Source of the DNA: JAWVZU01 sp033722075 | Lineage (GTDB): Bacteria; Pseudomonadota; Gammaproteobacteria; Xanthomonadales; SZUA-38 | Length of the DNA stretch: 16,433 nucleotides | Direction of reading: 5' to 3' | Assembly (NCBI GenBank): GCA_033722075.1 | Contig: JAWVZU010000053.1 | Coordinates: 1 to 16,433 of the forward strand | Shown here: piece after piece, positions 1 through 6,574 of the stretch | Position numbering within the stretch: the stretch's first letter is position 1 | Layout: every line of letters starts with the position of its first letter | The notes under the pieces: model-generated | Database searches by the model: none | Told to the model about the DNA's origin: nothing | The model's input: only the letters and a program-made list of their open reading frames with translations | Program-made: the position numbers and the translations under genes

Positions 1-417
1 AAGACGCGCACCATCCCTCCGGCGATCCGGCGTGCGCTGAAGCAAAGAGATGGGGGATGTCGCTTCCCGGGATGCACATGCACCCGATTCCTCGACGCTC
101 ACCGTATCGACCACTGGGCCGATGGCGGTGAGACCAGCATAAGCAACCTGCTGTTGCTCTGCCCCTATCACCACCGCCTGGTTCACGAGGTTGGCTATCA
201 GATCCTCAAGACCGATGGCGAGTTCGAATTCCGGACACCCACGGGAGCGGTCATTCCGGAGGTGCCCGAAACGCGTTTCCGCGAAAACGTCGAATCGATT
301 CAACGTCAGAACCAGCAAAGGGGCCTGGTGATCGACTTTGCGACTGGTTTACCCCGCTCTCCCGGGGCCTATATGGACTACGGGATGGTGGTTGATGGTT
401 TGATCGTGCGGGAGTAA
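1..417 (+). CDS. HNH endonuclease domain protein, C-terminal part (5' truncated)
   Basis: The reading frame is open from the first base of the window and ends at TAA 415-417, giving 138 residues; the start lies outside. The fragment carries a classic HNH nuclease fold: Cys20 and Cys25 of a zinc knuckle, a DAH motif (His34) followed by His38, Asn49 in the middle, and a CPYHH segment (Cys54, His57, His58) followed by HRLVHE. The order GCRFPGC, then DAHRIDHW, then LLLLCPYHHRLVHE is typical of the C-terminal end of DUF222/HNH proteins, which are usually 350-500 residues long, so the missing part is probably a helical DUF222 region. These proteins are presumed metal-dependent DNA nucleases of uncertain role and often occur as scattered single genes. 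The last 70 residues are unremarkable. Seen: the motif and the truncation by the window edge. Inferred: the DUF222 partner domain. Confidence 0.88.
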   Translation, partial: KTRTIPPAIRRALKQRDGGCRFPGCTCTRFLDAHRIDHWADGGETSISNLLLLCPYHHRLVHEVGYQILKTDGEFEFRTPTGAVIPEVPETRFRENVESIQRQNQQRGLVIDFATGLPRSPGAYMDYGMVVDGLIVRE

Positions 418-551
418 GGAAGAACAGGCCGTCCGGGACAGACGTTCCCGTCGACAGCCATCGACATCGATCCAGACTATGTTCGGGCTCACGCGTCGCT
501 GGCCTTCGCACCGCACGATCTGCTGCAAGACGGTCGGCAATAAGCTTTCGG
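418..551 (+). other. Short intergenic region after the HNH gene
   Basis: This 134-bp gap has no credible gene. It contains a weak inverted repeat, CGGGA-N7-TCCCG, around 437-453. No T-run follows, so it is not a convincing intrinsic terminator. The frame of the next gene stays open back through most of the gap but offers no ATG or GTG start there. Confidence 0.5.
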
Positions 552-1031
552 TTGACGCTATTTTCGGCCGGTCCCGTTACCATTGATTCTAAGGATTCGC
601 GTGGGATCAAGCTCATTCCCGAGATTTTCGACGAACAATTCCTGTGGTGGCTCGGTGGCGTCTCGGCGTTCATGTTCGTGGCGACGCTCCTCGTCATCCC
701 GTGGTTGGTCATTCGCATTCCGGCCGACTACTTCGTTGACCCGCACAGGCACAATCCGGTGGTTCTGTCGGGGCGACCGATCCTGCATGCGGTGTGGCGG
801 ATATTCGCAAACCTCCTCGGCGTCGTACTCGTGTTTGCCGGCGTAGCTATGCTGGTCCTGCCAGGGCAGGGCATTTTGACCATCGTGGTTGGCCTGTTGC
901 TGATGAACTTCCCGGGAAAATACGAGTTGGAGCGTTGGCTGGTGTCCTTCCGTGCCGTACATCGATCAATCAATGGAATCCGGCGACGCGCCGGGCGTCA
1001 GCCGCTGGTGGTCCCCGCCACCGACGAGTAA
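552..1031 (+). CDS. PGPGW-family small transmembrane protein
   Basis: This 159-residue integral membrane protein has two or three hydrophobic segments, at about 31-55, 83-103 and 106-121. The segment VLPGQGILTIVVGLLL, followed by FPGKYELERWL, matches the PGPGW family of putative transmembrane proteins, named for the Pro-Gly-rich turn between two helices. Their biochemical role is unknown. The charged C-terminal tail has an Arg-rich stretch (NGIRRRAGR) expected to face the cytoplasm. The start is uncertain. TTG 552 is the only common start codon ahead of the first helix, but it has no Shine-Dalgarno sequence and coincides with a TTGACG hexamer that could be a -35 box; the next in-frame ATG (about 672) would cut into helix 1. 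A rare start such as CTG or ATT between these points is possible. The next gene follows after 36 bp in the same direction. Confidence 0.75.
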   Translation: MTLFSAGPVTIDSKDSRGIKLIPEIFDEQFLWWLGGVSAFMFVATLLVIPWLVIRIPADYFVDPHRHNPVVLSGRPILHAVWRIFANLLGVVLVFAGVAMLVLPGQGILTIVVGLLLMNFPGKYELERWLVSFRAVHRSINGIRRRAGRQPLVVPATDE

Positions 1032-1067
1032 GATGCCCACCCTTGACCGAGCACCGATCACTCGCTG

Positions 1068-1703
1068 ATGCCCGATCCAAACCCCTGGAAGACCATCTGG
1101 CTCAAGCCGCGCTACACGATCCGCTGGCTGCTGGACAACGATCCGGAACGGCACGTGCTTCTGCTGGGCGGCGCTGCGGGCATCGCCGGGAGCATCGATC
1201 GGGCGATCGTTCAGGGCACCGGTGATCACCTGAGCTGGCCCGGGATAGTCATGATCAGCGTCTTCATCGGCCCGATCTTCGGCATCCTCGGTCTGCTCAT
1301 CGGATCCTGGCTGCTCCGGGTAACCGGCGGCTGGCTGGGTGGCACGGCAAAGACTCGCGAAGTGGTGACCGCGTACGCCTGGTCCGGCGTTCCGACGATC
1401 GTTTCGACGTTGCTGGTCATTCCGGCCGTCGCCGTGCTCGGCCAGGAACTGTTCAATTCGCAGATGCCCAGTGTGCAGGCGGGCGGTACAGCGATGCTCA
1501 CCTGGTACGCGTTTCTTGCCGGGGATATTCTGCTGATGCTCTGGGGGATGGCCGTGTTTCTCCTGGCACTGTCGGAAGTGCAGGGTTTTTCGGTGGGAAA
1601 AGCCTTCTGGAGCGCGTTCCTGGCGGTCCTCATCGTCATGTTGCCGTTCTTTGTCCTCGGCTGGTATGTCGCGGCCAGTCTGGGCCCGCAGATGGGGCTT
1701 TAG
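1068..1703 (+). CDS. Yip1-family integral membrane protein
   Basis: The protein has 211 residues with about five hydrophobic segments (near 28-46, 59-82, 107-127, 145-168 and 181-205). The N-terminus, NPWKTIWLKPRYTIRWLLD, is the hallmark opening of bacterial Yip1-domain proteins, which begin with a 'NPW..IW..P..T.R' signature before the first helix. Length and topology fit the family. Eukaryotic Yip1 proteins act in vesicle traffic; bacterial members have no established function, so I assign only the family. The ATG at 1068 fits the signature, although no good Shine-Dalgarno sequence precedes it. It may be co-transcribed with the membrane-protein gene just upstream (36-bp gap). The pqqD-like gene begins 33 bp after its stop. 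Confidence 0.82.
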   Translation: MPDPNPWKTIWLKPRYTIRWLLDNDPERHVLLLGGAAGIAGSIDRAIVQGTGDHLSWPGIVMISVFIGPIFGILGLLIGSWLLRVTGGWLGGTAKTREVVTAYAWSGVPTIVSTLLVIPAVAVLGQELFNSQMPSVQAGGTAMLTWYAFLAGDILLMLWGMAVFLLALSEVQGFSVGKAFWSAFLAVLIVMLPFFVLGWYVAASLGPQMGL

Positions 1704-1717
1704 CGCCGGATTGGGAC

Positions 1718-1736
1718 GGGTGCTATTCTCAGCCTG
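1718..1736 (+). promoter_or_regulatory. Possible extended -10 promoter for the pqqD-like gene
   Basis: The sequence TG-C-TATTCT has the extended -10 form TGnTAnnnT; the hexamer TATTCT at 1724-1729 matches TATAAT at four of six positions. No convincing -35 box is present. A start 6-7 nt downstream would fall at about 1735-1736, directly before the ATG at 1737, so the mRNA would be leaderless. This agrees with the absence of a Shine-Dalgarno sequence. It is a prediction by eye only. Confidence 0.3.
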
Positions 1737-2021
1737 ATGTCTCAGGTCGATCTTTCAACGCGGATTCGCATCGCCGAGGACGTGCTCGTTCAGGCCGTGG
1801 GCGGTGAACTGGTGATGCTGGACCTGAATCAGGAGAAATACTTCGGTCTGGACCCGGTGGGTGCACGGATCTGGGCGCTCATTCAGGACCATGGTTCGCT
1901 TGAACAGGTCTATCGGGCCATGCTGGATGAGTACGATGTCGAGGCGGAGCAGCTCGAGTCCGATCTCCTTGAACTCGTGAACGATCTGCTCGATGCTGGA
2001 GTGATCGAGACCGCTGATTAG
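1737..2021 (+). CDS. PqqD-like protein (RiPP recognition element fold)
   Basis: This 94-residue protein has the PqqD family layout. An N-terminal beta region is followed by the conserved block ELVMLDLNQEKYFGLD (about 24-39), then GARIWALI (42-49), a helical stretch rich in Glu and Leu, and an ending LLDAGVIE. PqqD proteins bind the leader of a precursor peptide and present it to a modifying enzyme. PqqD itself serves in PQQ synthesis with the radical SAM enzyme PqqE, and relatives act in lasso peptide and other RiPP pathways. No pqqA, pqqC, pqqE, lasso cyclase or leader peptidase lies in the window, so this is not the PQQ gene set. The nucleotidyltransferase gene begins 2 nt after its stop, which suggests translational coupling and a shared task. 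Family assignment is firm; the peptide partner is unknown. Confidence 0.85.
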   Translation: MSQVDLSTRIRIAEDVLVQAVGGELVMLDLNQEKYFGLDPVGARIWALIQDHGSLEQVYRAMLDEYDVEAEQLESDLLELVNDLLDAGVIETAD

Positions 2022-2023
2022 TC

Positions 2024-3160
2024 ATGGCGAGAACGGCCCTACAGGACTGGCTGGCGGCGCTGTTGCGATCGGAGACGCCTGGTTTCCCGACTGACGAAGA
2101 CCCCGGCGATCTGGAACAGCTGGTAACGGCACACGGTGTGGGCTCACTCGTTCACGAAGCGTTGGCTGACAATGCCGTCGGGCGAGAAGTGCCCGGACAT
2201 TTTCGCGTTTGGCTGAAAGAGCTGGCCATGGCCGAGGCCGCGGCTGAACTGGCACGTGCAGAGGAAATCAAGGGCGTGCTCGCAGACCTCCGCCGGTCGG
2301 GTGTCGAGATGCTGGTCATCAAGGGTACGGCCCTGGCTTATTCGCTTTACCCAAGGCCGGCGCTGCGACCTCGCGGCGATACGGATCTGTGGATCCGCCC
2401 GGCGGATCGGCAGAAAGTCGACCAGGTGCTACGTAAACGGGGCTACGAAACGGGGCTCAGTGCCGGCGGGGAGACGGCGGTCCGCCAGCTCGCGTATTCC
2501 CTACACACCGCGAAGGGCATTGCCCACAGCCTGGACGTGCACTGGAATCTGACCGACAGCCCATTGCTCAGGGAAGCTTTCAGCCGGGACGAGGCAGTCC
2601 ACGCCGCGTTGCCCGTTCCCGCGCTTGGGGAAGAAATTCTTACCCTGGGCCATGCCCATGCCCTGCTGTTTGCCTGCGTGCACCGGATCAAGCATCGTCA
2701 TTCACCCTATTATGTCGGATCCAAAGCGCAGTTCGAGCCGGATCGGCTGATCTGGCTCTATGATCTCCGCTTGCTTGCGGAGGCTCTGGATGAACCCGGT
2801 TGGCGCGTTGTCCTCGACAGTGCTGAGCGGGGGCGTGTGCGGGCGGTGGTGGCCGACGGTCTGGCGGCGGCCCGGCAACTCGTGGGCGCTGAAATACCGG
2901 ACTGGGTCATGAGCACGCTGACGGCACCCGGAGTGGGAGAGCCCTCTTCACGCCTTTTGCGTTCCGGACACGTTGGCGCCTTTTTCGCCGACCTTGCGTC
3001 CTTCAAGCCGGCTGATCGCGTCAGATACCTCCGCGATGTGCTGTTTCCGCCGCGGGCTTACATGCGGGAGAAGTATGCGAATTCCCGTGCCCCGCTCGCC
3101 TGGCTCTACCTGAGACGGATCATTTCAGGCGTCGGCAAGCGCATATCGGGCAACCTGTGA
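2024..3160 (+). CDS. Nucleotidyltransferase family protein (NTP_transf_5 type)
   Basis: The protein has 378 residues. The family-5 nucleotidyltransferase signature is clear: VIKGTAL (98-104, Lys100-Gly101), then RPRGDTDLWI (115-124) with the acidic pair Asp119/Asp121 expected to bind metal. The family's LDVHWNL block (170-176), a His-rich helix (ALLFACVHRIKHRH, about 213-226) and RLIWLYDLRLL (241-251) follow. Polymerase-beta-fold enzymes of this kind transfer a nucleotide to a small molecule or protein, but the substrate of this branch is not established. Similar genes often sit beside PqqD-like and HprK-like kinase genes in peptide-modification or exopolysaccharide loci. Here PqqD is adjacent (2-nt gap, no strong ribosome binding site, so probably coupled), but the kinase is missing. 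Its TGA stop overlaps the putative fadH promoter. Confidence 0.8.
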   Translation: MARTALQDWLAALLRSETPGFPTDEDPGDLEQLVTAHGVGSLVHEALADNAVGREVPGHFRVWLKELAMAEAAAELARAEEIKGVLADLRRSGVEMLVIKGTALAYSLYPRPALRPRGDTDLWIRPADRQKVDQVLRKRGYETGLSAGGETAVRQLAYSLHTAKGIAHSLDVHWNLTDSPLLREAFSRDEAVHAALPVPALGEEILTLGHAHALLFACVHRIKHRHSPYYVGSKAQFEPDRLIWLYDLRLLAEALDEPGWRVVLDSAERGRVRAVVADGLAAARQLVGAEIPDWVMSTLTAPGVGEPSSRLLRSGHVGAFFADLASFKPADRVRYLRDVLFPPRAYMREKYANSRAPLAWLYLRRIISGVGKRISGNL

Positions 3161-3166
3161 TACCAT
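3158..3166 (+). promoter_or_regulatory. Possible extended -10 element of the fadH promoter
   Basis: TG-A-TACCAT resembles an extended -10 (TGnTATAAT); TACCAT at 3161-3166 matches four of six positions. It begins in the stop codon of the nucleotidyltransferase gene. Transcription would start near 3173-3174, placing the PsrA-like dyad at roughly +8 to +23, where bound repressor could block elongation or initiation. No clear -35 box is seen. Confidence 0.3.
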
Positions 3167-3180
3167 CCGCCTGAGATTTT

Positions 3181-3196
3181 TCAAACGAGTGTTTGA
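3181..3196 (+). promoter_or_regulatory. PsrA-like operator before fadH
   Basis: TCAAAC-GAGT-GTTTGA is a perfect inverted repeat with 6-bp arms and a 4-bp spacer. It fits the consensus I recall for the TetR-family fatty-acid regulator PsrA, (G/C)AAAC-N2-4-GTTT(G/C). PsrA-type regulators control beta-oxidation genes in many gammaproteobacteria and release DNA when fatty acids or acyl-CoA are present. The site ends on the base before the fadH ATG and covers the only weak ribosome-binding candidate (GAG at 3187-3189). The dyad is directly visible; the regulator is inferred, and no psrA gene is in the window. Confidence 0.72.
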
Positions 3197-5221
3197 ATGG
3201 GCTATCCGAAACTCCTAGAACCGCTGGACCTGGGTTTCACCACGCTGAAAAACCGGGTGCTGATGGGCTCCATGCATACCGGGCTCGAAGACCGTCGCAA
3301 GGACTACCCGAAACTGGCCGCCTATTTTGCCGAACGGGCTCGGGGTGAGGTGGGTCTGATGGTCACCGGCGGGATGGCCCCCACCTGGCGGGGGTGGCTG
3401 GCGCCGCTGTCGTCCAGCATGATGTTTCGCCACCAGGTCAAACCTCACCGACTGGTCACCGCCGCCGTGCATGCGGCCGGCGGAAAGATCTGCATGCAGA
3501 TCCTCCACGCCGGGCGTTACGGTTATCACCCGTTCGTGGTCTCCGCTTCCAGCAAGAAATCGCCGATTTCGCCATTCAAGCCGAAGTCCCTGTCCGCGAA
3601 GGGCGTCGAGAAACACATCAAGACCTTCGCGCGGGCCGCCGCGCTCGCCCGGGAGGCGGGTTACGACGGCGTGGAGGTGATGGGCTCGGAGGGTTATTTC
3701 ATCAATCAGTTTCTGGCGCCGCGGGTCAACAACCGCGATGACCGCTGGGGCGGGGATGCCGAGCGTCGCCGGCAGATTGCCGAAGAGATCGTCGGGGCAA
3801 CCCGGGAAGCCGTTGGATCGGATTTCATCATCATCTACCGGCTTTCCATGCTGGAACTTGTCGAAGGCGGCAGCGACTGGAAGGAGATCGTTGACCAGGC
3901 CAGGGCGGTCGAAGCCGTGGGCGCCACCATCATCAACACCGGCATCGGCTGGCACGAGGCGCGTGTCCCGACCATCGCCACCATGGTGCCTCGTGCTGCA
4001 TTTACCGGGGTGACGGCCAAGCTCAAGGGCGAGGTCAGCGTGCCGCTGGTCGCCACCAACCGGATCAACACGCCGGAAGTGGCCGAACGGGTGCTGGCCG
4101 ACGGCGAGGCCGACATGATTTCCATGGCCCGGCCGCTCCTGGCCGATCCCGATTTCGTCCGCAAGGCGAGGGACGGGCAGGCTGACCGGATCAATACCTG
4201 CATTGCCTGTAACCAGGCCTGCCTGGACCATGTGTTCAAGAATCGGAAAGCCAGCTGCCTGGTCAATCCACGGGCGTGTGCCGAAACCGAGCTCAACTGG
4301 GGTCCGGCACGGTCTGCCCGCAAGATCGCGGTCGTCGGCGCGGGCCCGGCAGGATTGGCCGCGGCAACGGTCCTGGCGGAGCGGGGCCACGCCGTCACCC
4401 TGTTTGATTCGGCGGACGAGATCGGCGGCCAGTTCAACATGGCCAAGCGGATACCCGGCAAGGAGGAGTTCTTCGAGACCTTGCGCTATTTCAACGGTTT
4501 GCTCGACCGAACGGGGGTGAAGGTCCAGCTGGGGAAGGTGGTCTCCGCAGATGACCTCGTCGAGGGGCGTTTCGAAACCATCGTACTGGCCACGGGTGTC
4601 AATCCCCGCCGCCCGGAGATTCCGGGCATGGATCATCCCAAGACCCTCTCCTACGTGGATGTCCTGCTTGGCGGCGCCGAGGTCGGCCCGAGTGTGGCCA
4701 TCATCGGCGCGGGTGGGATCGGCTTCGATGTCGCGGAGTTTCTCAGCCACGGTGAAGAGAATCCCAGCCTCGACCGCGATCTGTTCTTCAAGGAGTGGGG
4801 CATCGATCCCGGCTTCGAAGTGCGGGGCGCGATCGAGGGTATCGAGCGCGATCTGCCGGCCAATCCGCGCAAGATCTACCTGCTGCAGCGGAGCGAGGGC
4901 AAGCTCGGTGCGGGTTTGGGGAAGACCACCGGCTGGATCCATCGCAAGAGTCTGCGCGACCGGGGCGTCGAGATGGTCGGCGGATGTCGCTACCTCAAGA
5001 TAGACGATGCCGGGCTGCACCTCGAGGTGAGCGGCGAACCGCGCCTGCTGGAAGTCGACAATGTGGTCATCTGCGCCGGGCAGGAGCCGCGTCGGGAGCT
5101 GCAGGATGAGTTGGAGGCCGCAGGTTGCACCGTCCACCTGATTGGTGGTGCGGATGTCGCCGCCGAACTGGATGCCAAGCGAGCCATCGCTCAGGGGACC
5201 AGGCTCGCCGCCACGCTCTGA
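3197..5221 (+). CDS. fadH: 2,4-dienoyl-CoA reductase (NADPH), FadH
   Basis: FadH reduces 2,4-dienoyl-CoA with NADPH so that polyunsaturated fatty acids with double bonds at even positions can pass through beta-oxidation. The 674 residues match the length of the E. coli enzyme (about 672) and its sequence closely, from the opening LDLGFTTLKNRVLMGSMHTG to the ending RAIAQGTRLA. Residues 1-365 form the FMN TIM barrel with Tyr167 and His253, which correspond to the E. coli catalytic pair. Cys335, Cys338, Cys342 and Cys354 are the 4Fe-4S ligands. A FAD-binding GAGPAG lies at 381-386 and an NADPH-binding GAGGIG at 504-509. All expected cofactor residues are present, so the enzyme should be active as a cytoplasmic monomer. 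The ATG at 3197 aligns with the E. coli start. A PsrA-like operator abuts it. The gene converges with the histidine kinase gene, 7 bp from stop to stop. Confidence 0.97.
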   Translation: MGYPKLLEPLDLGFTTLKNRVLMGSMHTGLEDRRKDYPKLAAYFAERARGEVGLMVTGGMAPTWRGWLAPLSSSMMFRHQVKPHRLVTAAVHAAGGKICMQILHAGRYGYHPFVVSASSKKSPISPFKPKSLSAKGVEKHIKTFARAAALAREAGYDGVEVMGSEGYFINQFLAPRVNNRDDRWGGDAERRRQIAEEIVGATREAVGSDFIIIYRLSMLELVEGGSDWKEIVDQARAVEAVGATIINTGIGWHEARVPTIATMVPRAAFTGVTAKLKGEVSVPLVATNRINTPEVAERVLADGEADMISMARPLLADPDFVRKARDGQADRINTCIACNQACLDHVFKNRKASCLVNPRACAETELNWGPARSARKIAVVGAGPAGLAAATVLAERGHAVTLFDSADEIGGQFNMAKRIPGKEEFFETLRYFNGLLDRTGVKVQLGKVVSADDLVEGRFETIVLATGVNPRRPEIPGMDHPKTLSYVDVLLGGAEVGPSVAIIGAGGIGFDVAEFLSHGEENPSLDRDLFFKEWGIDPGFEVRGAIEGIERDLPANPRKIYLLQRSEGKLGAGLGKTTGWIHRKSLRDRGVEMVGGCRYLKIDDAGLHLEVSGEPRLLEVDNVVICAGQEPRRELQDELEAAGCTVHLIGGADVAAELDAKRAIAQGTRLAATL

Positions 5222-5228
5222 GGGATGA

Positions 5229-6545
5229 TCAACCTTTATCCGCGCGGGGAATCTGAACCCGGAATGCCGTTCGGCCGTCCTGGCTGCTCAGCGAGTAATC
5301 GAAACCGTGCTTGACCATGACCTCCTTCACCAGGGTAAGGCCCAGGCCCTGGCCGTTGGGTTTTGACGAATAGAATGGGGTAAACAGCTCGTCCTGGCGG
5401 TCAGTATCGAGACCGCAGCCGTCGTCGATGATTGCGAGATCCACGCCCTCGTCTTTCACCTCGGTGACAAGTTCCACATGCCCGGCTTGATCGATGGCTT
5501 CAACCGCGTTCTTGGCAACATTGATAAGCGCTTGCTCGAACTGCTCCGCGTCCACGAGGATTTCCGGGAGATCCATCTCGCCGGTCCGTCTCCAGACGAT
5601 CCCGCGCTCTCGGCATTGCTCCCGAAACACCAGGCTGAGGCTGTCGAGGATCTGGTTGAGGTCAGTGCTTCGCGGTTTGGGCGAGGGCAACCGGACGACC
5701 TCGGCGAAATCCCGCATGAAATGATTCAGGTGCGCATTGCGCTTGACGACCACGGAAAGCGCGCTCAGAAAATCCTCGCGGTCATCCTGCGCAAGCTGCG
5801 GTGCGTAGTGCGTGCACGATTCCAGCAGGGAATTCGTCGCCGCGACCGTGTTGTTCACCTCGTGGGACATGAGGCGGATCAGCTTCTGGTAGGCGGCGCG
5901 CTCGGACTCATGGAGGATGGCCGTCAGCTCTTCGATGACCAGAAAAGTGCGCTCGAAGCCTCGGTCCAGGAAAGCCTGGCGTTCGACCCGGAACCGGCGG
6001 GCACCGAGGTGGACCATTTCGCCGGCACCCAGGTCCGGCGCGGTGAGCCGCCGGGCCAGATCGCCGTCCAGCTGGCGGAGCGTCCGACCGTACAGGGAAT
6101 CGCGCTCGATGCCGAGAAACCCCGCGGCCGCAGCATTGGCCAGGGTGATCCGGCCATCGAAATCGAAAACCAGTACGCCCACGTTGGTGGCTTGCAGGAA
6201 GCGCTCGACGAATCCGCGCTGTTCGCCGATCTGGATGCGTTCCCGGTAAAGGTTGTCCAGCATCCGGTTGTAGGTCCGGATCAGTTCGTCCATCTCGGGC
6301 ATGCCCACCGTCGAAAAGCGGGAGGAGAACTCGCGCTCCTTCAATACGTCGGAAAAGGCCTGGATGAAATTCAGCGGCGCCAGCGCGTGGTCGATGAGTC
6401 GATAGCCCACCAGGAACGAACAGATCAGCGCCGCCTCGATGGCGAAGAACCAGTTGCCCAATTCGGCGTGAAACCAGGCAGCCACGCCGAGGCCGGCAAG
6501 GTGGACGGCGACCAGGTAGACCAGCAATCGATGACGCAGCTGCAT
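5229..6545 (-). CDS. Sensor histidine kinase (NtrY/NtrB-like) with minimal sensor loop
   Basis: This 438-residue kinase has two N-terminal membrane helices (about 7-24 and 32-50) separated by only a few residues, so it has no real periplasmic sensor domain. A HAMP-like linker (about 50-105) and a PAS domain (about 112-210, with LVFDFDGRITLAN) follow. The phospho-acceptor helix reads LMSHEVNNT, with His228. The ATPase domain shows the N box NVAKNAVEA (342-350), the G1 box DDGCG (374-378), an F-box region near LFTPFYSSK (387-395) and the G2 box GQGLGL (398-403). It should phosphorylate the NtrC-type regulator encoded 25 bp upstream in the same operon. The missing sensor loop suggests that the signal arises in the membrane, perhaps from the co-encoded ABC permeases, or in the cytoplasm through the PAS domain. 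The ATG at 6545 has no strong ribosome binding site, and a hairpin precedes it. Confidence 0.93.
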   Translation of the reverse strand: MQLRHRLLVYLVAVHLAGLGVAAWFHAELGNWFFAIEAALICSFLVGYRLIDHALAPLNFIQAFSDVLKEREFSSRFSTVGMPEMDELIRTYNRMLDNLYRERIQIGEQRGFVERFLQATNVGVLVFDFDGRITLANAAAAGFLGIERDSLYGRTLRQLDGDLARRLTAPDLGAGEMVHLGARRFRVERQAFLDRGFERTFLVIEELTAILHESERAAYQKLIRLMSHEVNNTVAATNSLLESCTHYAPQLAQDDREDFLSALSVVVKRNAHLNHFMRDFAEVVRLPSPKPRSTDLNQILDSLSLVFREQCRERGIVWRRTGEMDLPEILVDAEQFEQALINVAKNAVEAIDQAGHVELVTEVKDEGVDLAIIDDGCGLDTDRQDELFTPFYSSKPNGQGLGLTLVKEVMVKHGFDYSLSSQDGRTAFRVQIPRADKG

Positions 6546-6555
6546 GGGCCAGAGT

Positions 6556-6574
6556 CTAGCCCGATTCGGGTTAG
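6556..6574 (-). repeat. Hairpin between response regulator and kinase genes
   Basis: CTAGCCCGA-T-TCGGGTTAG (as read on the + strand) has 9-bp arms with one mismatch and a 1-base centre. It spans the TAA stop of the response regulator gene and ends 10 bp before the kinase start. No T-run follows on the - strand, so it is not a plain terminator. It could lower expression of the kinase relative to the regulator or protect the mRNA end. Confidence 0.45.

Noticed and set aside
1..417. HNH gene as evidence for a homing intron, phage or mobile element
   Set aside because: The sequence fits stand-alone DUF222/HNH genes; no integrase, transposase, repeats or phage genes accompany it.
437..453. Inverted repeat CGGGA-N7-TCCCG after the HNH gene as a terminator
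   Set aside because: The arms are short and no U-tract follows.
1737..3160. A lasso-peptide or PQQ biosynthesis cluster
   Set aside because: Only the PqqD-like protein and a nucleotidyltransferase are present; there is no precursor peptide, leader peptidase, cyclase, PqqC or PqqE.
3215..5137. 640-codon open frame on the - strand opposite fadH
   Set aside because: It is a codon-bias shadow of fadH in GC-rich DNA. Its translation shows no recognisable domain and is rich in His, Asp and Gly, while fadH on the + strand is unmistakable.
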